This document shows positions 1 to 8,623 of a stretch of 13,097 nt of DNA, one piece after another. The stretch comes from Thiobacillus sp. UBA2487. GTDB taxonomy: Bacteria > Pseudomonadota > Gammaproteobacteria > Burkholderiales > Sulfuriferulaceae. Both the position numbers and the translations under genes were made by a program. The stretch is from positions 2,246 through 15,342 of the forward strand of contig DDOT01000001.1 of assembly GCA_002341815.1 (NCBI GenBank). Direction: 5' to 3'. The notes below the pieces were generated by a model, which saw nothing but the letters and a program-made list of their open reading frames with translations, was not told where the DNA came from and did no database searches. Position 1 is the stretch's first letter. Each line of letters starts with the position of its first letter.

Positions 1-7
1 AAATCCT

Positions 8-22
8 GCGTGATCGTCACGC
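8..22 (-). other. Short perfect hairpin downstream of nadB
   Basis: GCGTGA at 8-13 and TCACGC at 17-22 form a perfect 6-bp stem with a 3-nt loop, about 20 nt past the nadB stop in the direction of its transcription. Only three T residues follow before the window ends, so it may be a terminator stem or a chance palindrome. Confidence 0.3.
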
Positions 23-42
23 GAATTCATGAAATGATCAGG

Positions 43-1677
43 CTAGTCCCAATCGCTGAACACGCGTCGCTGTGCATTACCATCAGCCAGATTTCGACCC
101 GTTTTTTGCATGCGAAACAATACCGTATCCAGCGCTTCCGGCAAGGTGGCCGGATAATCCAGACTGGTGTGCAAACCACGGCTTTCACAACGCAACTGAG
201 CCGATCTTACAATCAAATGAGCCGTGATGGCCAAATTGCGCAATTCAAGCAAATCATTGCTCACCCGGTAACTGCCGTAATACTCATCGATTTCTTCAGA
301 CAACAAGGCAATCCTGCGCGCTGCGCGCTCAAGGCGTTTGTTGGTACGCACAATACCCACATAATCCCACATCGCACGACGCAATTCTTCCCAATTGTGC
401 GCCAGCAACACCTCTTCATCAGGATCTGCCACACGACTATCATCCCATTCCGGCGCATCAGGCAACTCCATCAAACCGCTGTCCTGTATGGCTCGCGCAA
501 CGGATTGGCCATACACCAAACACTCAAGCAACGAATTACTGGCCAAACGATTCGCGCCATGCAATCCCGAATGCGATACTTCACCCACCGCATACAGACG
601 ATCAAGGTCGGTACGCCCATCCAAATCCACCATAACACCACCGCATGTGTAATGCGCTGCTGGCACGACAGGAATCGGATCACGCGTAATATCGATCCCT
701 AGATCAAAACAACGCTGATAAATATTCGGGAAGTGTTCGTGAATAAAATCGGCACCACGGTGAGTAATATCCAGGTAAACGCAATCGATACCACGTTTTT
801 TCATTTCACTGTCAATGGCACGGGCCACAATATCGCGCGGCGCCAACTCGGCTCGTGAATCGTAGTCCGGCATAAATCGTTGACCATTTGGCAATTTAAG
901 CAACCCGCCTTCACCGCGCACCGCTTCGCTGATCAAAAAGGATTTGGCATGCGGATGAAACAAACAAGTAGGATGAAACTGGACAAATTCCATATTGGCA
1001 ATGCGACAACCAGCGCGCCAAGCCATGGCAATGCCATCGCCTGTCGCAGTATCAGGATTGGTCGTATACAAATAGACCTTGCCTGCCCCACCAGTCGCCA
1101 GCACAGTATGACTGGCGATCCATGTTTCAACATGATCGCGCCGACGATCCAGCACATAACAACCATAACAACGTTGCGGATCAAGCCCAAGCTGCTTGCC
1201 GGTAATCAAATCAATGGCTATATGTTCTTCAAGCAACTGAATATTGTTATGCGAACGAACGCGATCCAACAGGGTTTGTTGAACGGCATGACCGGTAGCA
1301 TCAGCGGCGTGAACAATACGGCGCGCGCTGTGCCCGCCTTCACGGGTTAAATGGAGCTGGCCCGCTTGTTGTTCGCGGGTAAAGGGGACACGCATGCTTT
1401 CCAGCCAGGCAATGGATGCAGGTGCTTCAGCCACTACCTGCTCGACCGCTGCCCGATGACACAAGCCGGCTCCGGCATTAAGGGTATCTTCAATATGAGA
1501 CAAAGCGCTATCATGCGGATCCAAAACAGCCGCGATACCACCTTGCGCCCAATCACTCGCTGAATCTACCAGTGATTTTTTGGTGACAATCGTCACTTGC
1601 AAAACGTCTGCCAAATGCAATGCCGTGGTAAACGCCGCCAAACCGCTCCCTATGATCAACACATCGGTTTTATTCAT
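43..1677 (-). CDS. nadB: L-aspartate oxidase NadB
   Basis: This 544-residue flavoprotein oxidises L-aspartate to iminoaspartate, using O2 or fumarate as acceptor. It is the first step of the NadB-NadA-NadC route to quinolinate and NAD, in the cytoplasm. The N-terminus has the FAD-binding dinucleotide fold (IIGSGLAAF, residues 8-16). Further family blocks are LTREGGHS followed by [59 protein letters not shown] and the flavin-contacting [15 protein letters not shown]; the C-terminus is the usual helical domain. Length matches the family (about 540). I start it at the ATG at 1677, which is preceded by GGGAGCAAGG and directly followed by the FAD fold. The in-frame extension to 1725 adds 16 residues unlike the family. 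A terminator separates it from sqr upstream, so it is probably its own transcript. It differs from SdhA/FrdA flavoproteins by the NadB-type LTREGGHS and [12 protein letters not shown] blocks and by having no succinate dehydrogenase partner genes nearby. Confidence 0.96.
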   Translation of the reverse strand: MNKTDVLIIGSGLAAFTTALHLADVLQVTIVTKKSLVDSASDWAQGGIAAVLDPHDSALSHIEDTLNAGAGLCHRAAVEQVVAEAPASIAWLESMRVPFTREQQAGQLHLTREGGHSARRIVHAADATGHAVQQTLLDRVRSHNNIQLLEEHIAIDLITGKQLGLDPQRCYGCYVLDRRRDHVETWIASHTVLATGGAGKVYLYTTNPDTATGDGIAMAWRAGCRIANMEFVQFHPTCLFHPHAKSFLISEAVRGEGGLLKLPNGQRFMPDYDSRAELAPRDIVARAIDSEMKKRGIDCVYLDITHRGADFIHEHFPNIYQRCFDLGIDITRDPIPVVPAAHYTCGGVMVDLDGRTDLDRLYAVGEVSHSGLHGANRLASNSLLECLVYGQSVARAIQDSGLMELPDAPEWDDSRVADPDEEVLLAHNWEELRRAMWDYVGIVRTNKRLERAARRIALLSEEIDEYYGSYRVSNDLLELRNLAITAHLIVRSAQLRCESRGLHTSLDYPATLPEALDTVLFRMQKTGRNLADGNAQRRVFSDWD

Positions 1678-1746
1678 TCCAACCTTGCTCCCGAGCAGAA
1701 CGGGCAAGCATATCAGAGCCCACACGGGTTATAAAGCGTTCATCCC

Positions 1747-1787
1747 TAAAAACAAACAAGGGACTGCACGTAACGCACAGCCCCTTG
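1747..1787 (-). terminator. Rho-independent terminator after sqr
   Basis: On the minus strand, CAAGGGGCTG (1787-1778) pairs with CAGTCCCTTG (1766-1757) with one A/C mismatch in 10 bp and an 11-nt loop, followed by a T-rich run (TTTGTTTTT, 1756-1748). It begins about 21 nt past the sqr stop and is oriented to end the cyd-sqr cluster before nadB. Confidence 0.75.
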
Positions 1788-1808
1788 CCAGCACAAACCA
1801 AAAGATCA

Positions 1809-3104
<1,296 letters not shown>

Positions 3105-3132
3105 TTACTGCGGAATATTAGCATACGTTGAT

Positions 3133-3160
3133 ATTGTAGTGAAACCATACATCAACGCAA
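3133..3160 (-). promoter_or_regulatory. Possible internal promoter for sqr
   Basis: In the 96-nt gap before sqr, the minus strand reads TTGCGT (3160-3155), 16 nt, then TACAAT (3138-3133), a fair sigma-70 -35/-10 pair. The same stretch carries an inverted repeat CGTTGAT (3126-3132) and ATCAACG (3151-3157) that overlaps the -35, which could be an operator or an mRNA hairpin. It would allow sqr expression independent of the cyd promoter. Confidence 0.35.
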
Positions 3161-3173
3161 ATTTCAGAATTAC

Positions 3174-3554
3174 TCAACCACCAAAATCGGTTTTATCTTC
3201 TACGATAGGCTCATGATGCTTGATCCATGCCTCAAAACCACCTGCCATGGAAACGGCTGCGGTATAGCCCAACCGTTGCAGTGATTGCACTGCTAATGCT
3301 GAACGACCACCTGTCCGGCAATAAATCAGTAACGCGGCAGACTTGTCGAGCAAGCTGGGATGATCTGGTGTTTTAAATTCTAATACACCACGCGGAATAT
3401 TGACCGCGCCCGGCAAGCTGCCTGCCAGAAACTCATATTCTTCACGCACATCAATCACGCACGCATTTTGGCCCAGCATGACAAGTGCGCCGATCACATC
3501 GACCTCACGTATTTGAGCCTTGGCCTCAGCAACCATCTGTTGCGGGGTCATCAT
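3174..3554 (-). CDS. Single-domain rhodanese (sulfurtransferase)
   Basis: This 126-residue cytoplasmic protein has one rhodanese domain: VIDVREEYEFLAGSLPGAVNIPRG (residues 33-56) and the active-site loop CRTGGRS with catalytic Cys79, then SMAGGFEAW near the C-terminus. Rhodanese domains carry sulfane sulfur as a cysteine persulfide and transfer it between thiosulfate, glutathione persulfide, sulfite or protein acceptors. Between persulfide dioxygenase and SQR genes it most likely moves SQR-derived sulfur or combines persulfide with sulfite to give thiosulfate; that role is inferred from context. There is no signal peptide. The start is preceded by AAGGAG, 12 nt before the ATG. A second ATG follows immediately and would shorten the protein by one residue. 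The ribosome binding site overlaps the stop of the haemoglobin gene and the gap is 14 nt, so the two are likely co-translated. Confidence 0.9.
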   Translation of the reverse strand: MMTPQQMVAEAKAQIREVDVIGALVMLGQNACVIDVREEYEFLAGSLPGAVNIPRGVLEFKTPDHPSLLDKSAALLIYCRTGGRSALAVQSLQRLGYTAAVSMAGGFEAWIKHHEPIVEDKTDFGG

Positions 3555-3568
3555 CTATGTATCACTCC

Positions 3569-3973
3569 TTAACCTATTGATTCAGCTCGGTTGCGCATGT
3601 GATCAGCGACACGCGCAAATGCATCGGATAGTTCGCGACGCAGATCATCATCTTCAACCACCTCTTGCAACGCACAGTCCATACACATAAGCCATTGATC
3701 ACGCTCTAGTATGCCAATCGAAAACGGCAGATGCCGGCCACGCAGACGCGGATGACCATACTCCTGGATGTAGAGCTGCGGACCGCCCATCCAACCCGAC
3801 AAGAACTTTACCAGCTTTTCTTCAGACATCGCAAGACTTTCACCATGCAACTTACGTGTCTCCCACGCCTCTGGCAACTCATCCATGATCTCATAAAAAC
3901 GGTGCACCAATCGACGCACGTTATCAGCCCCGCCTATTCGATCATAGTGTGTTGTCACTACTTCAGTTTGCAT
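3569..3973 (-). CDS. Group II (trHbO-type) truncated haemoglobin
   Basis: This 134-residue protein is a 2-over-2 truncated globin. Visible landmarks are YDRIGG at the start of the fold (residues 10-15), the B-helix FY pair (F26, Y27), the E-helix stretch FLSGWMGGP (W61), the proximal haem ligand H81 in LRGRHLPFSIG, and Trp at position G8 (W94 in RDQWLMCMDCAL), which is characteristic of groups II and III. Length fits the family. I start it at the ATG at 3973, which has AGAGG 6 nt upstream and overlaps the sdo stop by 11 nt; the longer frame to 4018 lies inside sdo and adds 15 unrelated residues. Truncated globins bind O2, CO, NO and in some cases sulfide. Between persulfide dioxygenase and rhodanese it could deliver O2 to the dioxygenase or oxidase, scavenge NO, or bind H2S; the sequence does not decide which. 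Confidence 0.88.
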   Translation of the reverse strand: MQTEVVTTHYDRIGGADNVRRLVHRFYEIMDELPEAWETRKLHGESLAMSEEKLVKFLSGWMGGPQLYIQEYGHPRLRGRHLPFSIGILERDQWLMCMDCALQEVVEDDDLRRELSDAFARVADHMRNRAESIG

Positions 3974-4667
3974 ACACCACCTCTGGACTACCACACAGGC
4001 GATTCGCCGGTACTGCACGCTGAATGGCTGCCGGCTTCGGCAGGTCCAATGCGCCCATCAACGCGATAAACTCATCTCGTGTACGGCCTGCAAGACGCTG
4101 GTTGGTTTCACGTTCCTGAATGACATTCGACACATGCCGGTGATGGTAATCATGTCCCGGGTAAACCAACACTTCGTCAGCCAAAGGCCAAATATTCTGG
4201 GTGATACTGTCATACAAAACACCGGCATCTCCACCCTGAAAATCTGTCCGTCCGCAACCACCGATCAACAACGCGTCACCGGTAAAAATCTTATCACGCC
4301 AGCGATAAGACATGCACCCGACGGTATGTCCTGGCGTCGCCAAACAAGTAATGGATTCTTCACCAAATTGCAAAGTTTGTCCATGGGTCAATTGATAATC
4401 AGCACAAGATAATTCAGCAGCCGCTGAGACACCGATTTTAGCCCCCGTCAACTTGCGCAGATCACTCGATGCAGTGATGTGATCCGCATGTACATGGGTT
4501 TCCAGCACTAATTTCAATTGCAAACCCAGTTCTTCAACCAGCGACTGGTATAACCCGGTATGTTCAAGCACGGGATCAATCAATACCGCTTCACACGAAA
4601 CCAGATCCGCCAAGCAGTATGTGTATGTTGAACTTGCCACATCAAACAACTGACGAAAATAAGACAT
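3963..4667 (-). CDS. sdo: Persulfide dioxygenase (ETHE1-type MBL-fold protein)
   Basis: This 234-residue metallo-beta-lactamase-fold protein should oxidise glutathione persulfide with O2 to sulfite and glutathione, in the cytoplasm. ETHE1-family signatures are FRQLFDVASSTYTY (residues 4-17), the metal motif THVHADH (57-63), TPGHTVGCMSY (111-121), FTGDALLIGGCGRTDFQGGD (128-147) and YPGHDYHHRHVSNV (169-182). By alignment with ETHE1 the mononuclear iron ligands would be H58, H114 and D131, and R140 sits in the GRTDF glutathione-contact segment. These ETHE1-specific blocks distinguish it from glyoxalase II and from plain beta-lactamase-like hydrolases. GGGAGG lies 4 nt before the ATG. It follows ybgE after 55 nt and overlaps the haemoglobin gene by 11 nt. 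In the pathway it removes the persulfide made by the sqr product. Also named pdo or blh in other systems. Confidence 0.92.
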   Translation of the reverse strand: MSYFRQLFDVASSTYTYCLADLVSCEAVLIDPVLEHTGLYQSLVEELGLQLKLVLETHVHADHITASSDLRKLTGAKIGVSAAAELSCADYQLTHGQTLQFGEESITCLATPGHTVGCMSYRWRDKIFTGDALLIGGCGRTDFQGGDAGVLYDSITQNIWPLADEVLVYPGHDYHHRHVSNVIQERETNQRLAGRTRDEFIALMGALDLPKPAAIQRAVPANRLCGSPEVVYAN

Positions 4668-4722
4668 AAAACCTCCCAGATGCGGAAATCGACTGCTAGA
4701 TACAATTTATGCAAAGATCCGG

Positions 4723-4974
4723 CTAGGAATAAAACACTTTCACCAAACCGATTCCCATCAGCAGCCAGGCAGGAACAGGAGAAAAAACCACGCGCCAGAA
4801 TCGACTGTCCGGCACGTAGCCGAAGCCATGCACAAAGCCGGCACTAATTCCCCAAACCACTAAACTGATCAAACCGTGCCCCATATGCGACACGGCCGGC
4901 GGATAAAACGTCACCAGTACCGCCATAAAACCGGCCAGTACCAGTGACACACCACGAGCAAGCGAACTGTTCAC
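4723..4974 (-). CDS. ybgE: Cyd operon protein YbgE
   Basis: This 83-residue membrane protein has three likely hydrophobic segments (about residues 8-25, 34-52 and 62-81). It matches the YbgE family found in cytochrome bd operons: the HG...WGISAGFVHGFGYVPDSRFWRVVFSPVPAWLL pattern parallels the E. coli YbgE HGLLLMWAVCAGVIHGVGFRP...LWQGIFCPL segment. Its role in bd oxidase biogenesis is not defined. The start codon is GTG, not ATG, 6 nt after the cydX stop and without a strong Shine-Dalgarno sequence, so it is probably translationally coupled to cydX. Its position directly after cydABX is the usual one and supports the call. Confidence 0.85.
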   Translation of the reverse strand: MNSSLARGVSLVLAGFMAVLVTFYPPAVSHMGHGLISLVVWGISAGFVHGFGYVPDSRFWRVVFSPVPAWLLMGIGLVKVFYS

Positions 4975-4980
4975 AGCCGA

Positions 4981-5100
4981 TTACCGCTTACCATGCTTTT
5001 CAGCTTCTTCTTGCAACTCATGGTTTTCACCATAAACCGCATTCACAATTGCCAACAAAACTGCCATTGCCACACCAAGAATCCAAGTAAAGTACCACAT
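4981..5100 (-). CDS. cydX: Cytochrome bd oxidase small subunit CydX
   Basis: Translating 5100 down to 4981 gives a 39-residue protein that begins MWYFTWILGVAMAVLLAIVN and ends in EKHGKR before TAA. The MWYF-x-WILG start is the hallmark of CydX (E. coli begins MWYFAWILG), followed by a single transmembrane helix and a short charged cytoplasmic tail. CydX packs against CydA and stabilises the haem groups of the bd oxidase. AAGGAG lies 7 nt before the ATG. The gene starts 15 nt after the cydB stop and ends 6 nt before ybgE, the standard cydABX-ybgE order. It is easy to miss because of its size. Confidence 0.93.
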   Translation of the reverse strand: MWYFTWILGVAMAVLLAIVNAVYGENHELQEEAEKHGKR

Positions 5101-5115
5101 TTAATAACTCCTTGT

Positions 5116-6255
5116 TCAATAGGCCGAGTGATCGTTACGCTTGACAAATTCAAGCGTAACCTTGCCGGACATTACTTTGTATGCCCAACTGGTGTAGAAA
5201 ATCACGATGGGCAGGAAAATCAACGTTGCGAAAAACATCAGTTCCAACGTCGTGTGGGACGACACGCTATCCCACACCGTCATGCTGGAGCGTGGATCTG
5301 TCGAAGAAGGCATCACAAACGGGAACATGGAAACACCGGCAGTACCGATCACGCCAAGCATATTGACCGACGAAGCAATGAACGCCATCACCGGCTTGTT
5401 ACCCATCGCAAACACCAGCGAAAGCAAACCACCGACAAAAGCGGCTGCCGGTACCAGCATGGTTAGCGGATATGCGGAATAGTTATGCATCCACGCACCG
5501 GCTTGCATCACCACGGTTTTATCCAAGGGATTTGGCAAAGCATCCGGCAGATCGCCACCAGTCAGCACAAAGCCATTAATCCCCTTCATCACCCACAAAC
5601 CGGCCAGCGCAAACAAGGCCAAAGACACCGCGCTAAATATCATGCTGGCTGTGCGACTACGCTTGTAAACATCACCTTCGGTGCGAATCAACAGGAAATT
5701 AGCACCATGCGCGGTAATCATGGTTGTGCTGACCAAGCCGGTTAACAAGGCAAACGGGTTAAGCAATTGCCAAAATGAGCCGGTATAGAACGAACGCAGA
5801 TCATTGTCGAAATGGAACGGCACACCTTGCAGCAGATTACCAAATGCAACACCGAAAATCAGCGGTGGCACAAAACCACCAATGAACAAACCCCAATCCC
5901 AGGTATTGCGCCATTGTGCATTGTCAATTTTCGAACGATAGTCAAAACCCACCGGGCGAAAAAACAAGGCCCACAACACTGCCATCATCGCCCAATAAAA
6001 ACCCGAGAATGCGGTTGCATATACCAAGGGCCATGCCGCAAAAATGGCACCACCACCGGTAATAAACCATACCTGGTTTCCATCCCAATGCGGGCCCACG
6101 GTATTCAGCACCACGCGACGCTCATTATCATTCTTGCCAACGAACGGCAACAGCGTACCCACTCCCATGTCGTGGCCGTCCATAATGGCAAAACCGATCA
6201 GCAGCACACCCACAAATAGCCACCAGATTAATTTTAATGCTGTGTAATCTAACAT
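5116..6255 (-). CDS. cydB: Cytochrome bd ubiquinol oxidase subunit II
   Basis: This 379-residue integral membrane protein is the second core subunit of cytochrome bd, the quinol-oxidising, O2-reducing terminal oxidase of the inner membrane. The length equals that of E. coli CydB. Recognisable blocks are the N-terminal LIWWLFVGVLLIGFAIMDGHDMGVG (residues 9-33), NTVGPHWDGNQVWFITGGGAIFAAWP, FRPVGFDYRSK, and the C-terminal helix ending WAYKVMSGKVTLEFV. Multiple hydrophobic helices run the whole length. CydB carries no haem but holds the quinol/O2 subunit interface. AGGAG lies 6 nt before the ATG, and a hairpin sits just ahead of it in the cydA-cydB gap. It is followed after 15 nt by cydX. Confidence 0.97.
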   Translation of the reverse strand: MLDYTALKLIWWLFVGVLLIGFAIMDGHDMGVGTLLPFVGKNDNERRVVLNTVGPHWDGNQVWFITGGGAIFAAWPLVYATAFSGFYWAMMAVLWALFFRPVGFDYRSKIDNAQWRNTWDWGLFIGGFVPPLIFGVAFGNLLQGVPFHFDNDLRSFYTGSFWQLLNPFALLTGLVSTTMITAHGANFLLIRTEGDVYKRSRTASMIFSAVSLALFALAGLWVMKGINGFVLTGGDLPDALPNPLDKTVVMQAGAWMHNYSAYPLTMLVPAAAFVGGLLSLVFAMGNKPVMAFIASSVNMLGVIGTAGVSMFPFVMPSSTDPRSSMTVWDSVSSHTTLELMFFATLIFLPIVIFYTSWAYKVMSGKVTLEFVKRNDHSAY

Positions 6256-6272
6256 CTTATTCTCCTGTTTGC

Positions 6273-6299
6273 GGGTGCCCCTAATTTAACAAGGCACCC
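6273..6299 (-). other. Hairpin in the cydA-cydB gap
   Basis: GGGTGCC at 6273-6279 and GGCACCC at 6293-6299 form a perfect 7-bp stem with a 13-nt loop. In the mRNA it lies between the cydA stop and the cydB ribosome binding site, ending about 6 nt before AGGAG. No T run follows, so it is not a classical terminator. It may be an mRNA processing or stability element that sets the cydA:cydB ratio. Confidence 0.5.
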
Positions 6300-6322
6300 A
6301 AATCGATCAAGCTTGCGCTGAT

Positions 6323-7921
6323 TTAAATCTTGTCAGCGGGTGCATGTGTTGGCATTGCACCGCCACCCACATGAGCCGTTTCGCCGTGATAGCGTCCGGT
6401 GTGCAGACTGCTCGGACCTTGGCGTGAAAACTTGAGCATGAGGTACATTTCGACAATGAACAACCCGGTGTACAGCGCGAAGAAACCAAAGATAGAACCG
6501 ATCACGCTGGCTGACGACAAACTGGATGCCGACAGATAGGTTGGCAGCACACCAAAAATCGTCCAGGGTTGACGGCCATACTCAGCGACAAACCAGCCAA
6601 ATTCGATCGCAATCCAAGGCACTGGAATAAACCAGACCGCCCACTTGAGCAACCATGGTTTTTGCATAAAGTCGTTTCGCACCGATGCATACAATGCCAA
6701 GGCAAACATCAGCAACAAAGCAAAGCCGACGGCAACCATGATTCGGAAGGTCCAGAACATGGGCGTTACAGCAGGCACCGTGTCATCTGTAGCCTTTTGC
6801 ACCATTTCGGGCGTTGCCTTGGTTACATCGTCCGTGTACTTCTTCAGGAGCAGGCCAAATCCCAAATCCGCTTTGTGCGCATTGAACTCACCCAGCACGC
6901 TGGTATCGTGCGGGTTGGCACGCAAAATAGCCAAGTCTTTAGCGGCAATTTCACCGCTCAGGATACGTTGATAGTTGTGCGCCTTGATTTCATGAATACC
7001 GGGAATGGTTTCTGTGGTTGACCGGGTACCAATCAAACCCATGACATACGGAATTTGAATCGCCCAATCATTTTCTTGCTTGGCTTCATTAATTCCGGCA
7101 ATCAGATTAAATGAGGCAGGCGCCGGTTCGGTATGCCACATGGCTTCAATCGCAGCCAGCTTGGTTTGCTGGTTTTCACCCACGGTGTAGCCAGATTCGT
7201 CACCCAGCACAATCACTGACAAGGCCGATGCCAAGCCAAAGGCCGCTGCGATACGGAACGAGCGTTTAGCAAACTCGATGTCACGTCCTTTGAGCAGATA
7301 CCAAGACGATATGCCCAGCACGAAGGCGGAACCCGTCACATAACCTGCTGACACGGTATGCACGAACTTGGCTTGGGCTTGCGGGTTAAACAACACATCC
7401 CAGAAACTGGTCATTTCCATACGCATGGTGATGTAGGAAAAATCTGCCCCAGTCGGGTTGTTCATCCAACCGTTGGCCACCAGGATCCACAAGGCGGACA
7501 AGTTGGATCCCAATGCCACCAGCATGGTGATCATCAGATGCTTGACCTTGGACAATTTATCCCAGCCAAAGAAAAACAGTCCGATAAACGTCGACTCCAA
7601 GAAAAACGCCATCAGTCCTTCAATGGCCAATGGTGCACCGAAGATGTCACCGACATAGTGCGAGTAGTAAGCCCAGTTGGTACCGAACTGAAACTCCATG
7701 GTAATGCCGGTTGTCACACCCAGCGCAAAGTTGATGCCGAACAACTTGCCCCAGAATTGGGTCATGTCTTTATAAATTTGCTTGCCGGTAACGACATAGG
7801 TTGACTCCATGATGACCAGCAAAAAGGTCATGCCTAGTGTTAACGGGACAAACAGAAAATGAAACAGAGCGACCATCGCGAATTGCAATCGCGACAGATC
7901 GACTAATTCAGAACTGATCAT
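6323..7921 (-). CDS. cydA: Cytochrome bd ubiquinol oxidase subunit I
   Basis: This 532-residue membrane subunit carries the haems b558, b595 and d of cytochrome bd. By alignment with E. coli CydA (522 residues) the key residues are conserved with an offset of two: H21 (haem ligand), E101 and E109 in [14 protein letters not shown]188 ([13 protein letters not shown]) and M395 (FRIMV) as b558 ligands, and K254 and E259 in the quinol-binding Q loop ([17 protein letters not shown]). The Q loop is long (about residues 244-385), so this is the CydA-type long-loop subfamily and not the short-loop cyanide-insensitive CioA type. The GRQPW motif follows. The C-terminal 25 residues are a soluble, glycine- and histidine-containing tail. 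AAGGAG lies 8 nt before the ATG. The ATG overlaps the cydP stop (ATGA), so the two genes are co-translated. Confidence 0.97.
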   Translation of the reverse strand: MISSELVDLSRLQFAMVALFHFLFVPLTLGMTFLLVIMESTYVVTGKQIYKDMTQFWGKLFGINFALGVTTGITMEFQFGTNWAYYSHYVGDIFGAPLAIEGLMAFFLESTFIGLFFFGWDKLSKVKHLMITMLVALGSNLSALWILVANGWMNNPTGADFSYITMRMEMTSFWDVLFNPQAQAKFVHTVSAGYVTGSAFVLGISSWYLLKGRDIEFAKRSFRIAAAFGLASALSVIVLGDESGYTVGENQQTKLAAIEAMWHTEPAPASFNLIAGINEAKQENDWAIQIPYVMGLIGTRSTTETIPGIHEIKAHNYQRILSGEIAAKDLAILRANPHDTSVLGEFNAHKADLGFGLLLKKYTDDVTKATPEMVQKATDDTVPAVTPMFWTFRIMVAVGFALLLMFALALYASVRNDFMQKPWLLKWAVWFIPVPWIAIEFGWFVAEYGRQPWTIFGVLPTYLSASSLSSASVIGSIFGFFALYTGLFIVEMYLMLKFSRQGPSSLHTGRYHGETAHVGGGAMPTHAPADKI

Positions 7922-8139
7922 TTGTAAGACTCCTTGGTTGCGATGGGGGACTGAGATGCTGCTGTTGATTCAATCGGGTGGGTACCCACAATCTCTGCAC
8001 CCACCTGATCGGCCGTTACCGGCTGCTCAGGGGTAACCGGCCGAAAGAAAAACCACCAGATCAGATATACGGCAAACAACTTGACGATCAGTAAAACCAC
8101 CAAATGTTTACCGAGCGGATGTTCCCATAAATCTTGCAT
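7918..8139 (-). CDS. cydP: Cytochrome oxidase putative small subunit CydP
   Basis: This 73-residue protein starts [17 protein letters not shown], has one transmembrane helix (about residues 12-32, [19 protein letters not shown]), and continues into a Pro/Thr/Ala-rich tail. Size, the N-terminal HPLGKHL...KL...WWFFF pattern and its place directly before cydA match the CydP family seen in beta- and gammaproteobacteria, whose exact function is unclear (accessory subunit or assembly). I start it at the ATG at 8139, which has AGGAG 7 nt upstream. The in-frame TTG at 8160 would read through that ribosome binding site and is unlikely. It is the first gene of the cluster, and its stop overlaps the cydA start by 4 nt. 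Confidence 0.8.
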   Translation of the reverse strand: MQDLWEHPLGKHLVVLLIVKLFAVYLIWWFFFRPVTPEQPVTADQVGAEIVGTHPIESTAASQSPIATKESYK

Positions 8140-8169
8140 ACGTTTTCTCCTTTCAGACAATTACCTTAT

Positions 8170-8304
8170 GGAAGCACTGATTAATGCCCGCACGGTCACA
8201 ACGAAGGCTTGGCATCCCGGCATCGAACGACCTTCATCGTTCGACTCGCGATCATCGCGATTTGGTCTGCTTTGCTTCTCGTGGAGGCGTTAATCAGTGC
8301 TTCC
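8170..8304. mobile_element. MITE-like palindromic element in the cyd leader
   Basis: The 135-bp segment is bounded by perfect 15-bp terminal inverted repeats, GGAAGCACTGATTAA (8170-8184) and TTAATCAGTGCTTCC (8290-8304). Similarity extends outwards (CTTA at 8165-8168, TAAG at 8306-8309) and inwards (GCC at 8186-8188, GGC at 8286-8288). Inside are an 8-bp hairpin, TCGAACGA/TCGTTCGA (8223-8244), and two TCGCGA palindromes 3 nt apart (8246-8260). No open reading frame fits a transposase and I see no clear target-site duplication. Size and structure fit a non-autonomous miniature inverted-repeat element or a structured intergenic repeat. It lies between the predicted sigma-54 start site and cydP, so it would be transcribed as part of the cyd leader. 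Confidence 0.7.
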
Positions 8305-8363
8305 CTAAGTATCTTCAACAACACCTCATGATTCAACGTGTCATTTTGACGCAGGATTGTTAT

Positions 8364-8379
8364 TGCAAAGCGCGTGCCA
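8364..8379 (-). promoter_or_regulatory. Sigma-54 promoter of the cydP-sqr cluster
   Basis: The minus strand reads TGGCACGCGCTTTGCA from 8379 to 8364. This is an essentially perfect -24/-12 sigma-54 promoter (consensus TGGCACG-N4-TTGCW), with GG and GC separated by exactly 10 nt. Transcription would start near 8353 and read into cydP, giving a leader of about 214 nt. A sigma-54 activator is encoded divergently next door, and candidate enhancer repeats lie 120-180 bp upstream, the usual distance. Confidence 0.85.
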
Positions 8380-8500
8380 CATTTTCCGTCTGGTTACCTT
8401 TAATTCATCTCAAGCAACCGAACCGACACCACTTTACACCGTATCCGGTTTCAAACATATGAAATAAATTGGTATTTTTATCGTTTATCAAGTTACATCG

Positions 8501-8541
8501 TTGTCACAATTTGTCATCATTTCGACATCAATCTGACATGT
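8501..8541. promoter_or_regulatory. Candidate activator enhancer: nested TGTCA repeats
   Basis: Four half-sites lie 10-11 bp apart: TGTCA at 8502 and 8512, CGACA at 8523 and TGACA at 8534. The outer pair and the inner pair are both inverted and share the same centre near 8520, making a nested dyad on one face of the helix. The block is about 140-175 bp upstream of the sigma-54 promoter, where an enhancer-binding activator normally sits. A further TGTCA with an inverted TGACG lies at 8339-8351, by the predicted start site. Confidence 0.6.
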
Positions 8542-8583
8542 ATTTTTCTTTCGCCTACCAAACAACCCAGCCGGGCGCCAATA

Positions 8584-8623
8584 TTGACATACATAACCCG
8601 AAAAAAATGGGTTAGAATGTCAA
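8584..8623. promoter_or_regulatory. Large inverted repeat over the activator gene promoter
   Basis: The arm TTGACATACATAACCC (8584-8599) is matched in inverse by GGGTTAGAATGTCAA (8609-8623), with one mismatch and one extra base, around an A-rich centre. A third TTGACAT follows at 8626-8632, just before the start codon. The arms contain the same TGACA/TGTCA unit as the 8501-8541 block. A possible -10, TAGAAT, lies at 8613-8618 within the right arm, so binding here could repress the activator's own transcription. I see no good -35 at normal spacing. Confidence 0.55.

Noticed and set aside
10..702. Long plus-strand open frame of 230 codons opposite nadB
   Set aside because: It lies wholly antisense to nadB, has no recognisable domain and looks like a codon-bias shadow. 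The same applies to the long frames opposite sqr and cydB.
1678..1725. N-terminal extension of nadB to 1725
   Set aside because: It would precede the FAD fold with 16 residues not expected in the family, and a ribosome binding site precedes the ATG at 1677.
6323..7921. CioA-type cyanide-insensitive oxidase
   Set aside because: The Q loop is long and carries the conserved Lys/Glu quinol residues and GRQPW, as in CydA; cydX and ybgE also follow.
8140..8160. TTG start at 8160 for cydP
   Set aside because: The segment contains the AGGAG ribosome binding site for the ATG at 8139, so it is leader and not coding.
8584..8618. Sigma-70 promoter TTGACA (8584) with TAGAAT (8613) for the activator gene
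   Set aside because: The spacer would be 23 nt, far from the usual 16-18; TTGACA is better explained as one of the repeated TGACA half-sites.
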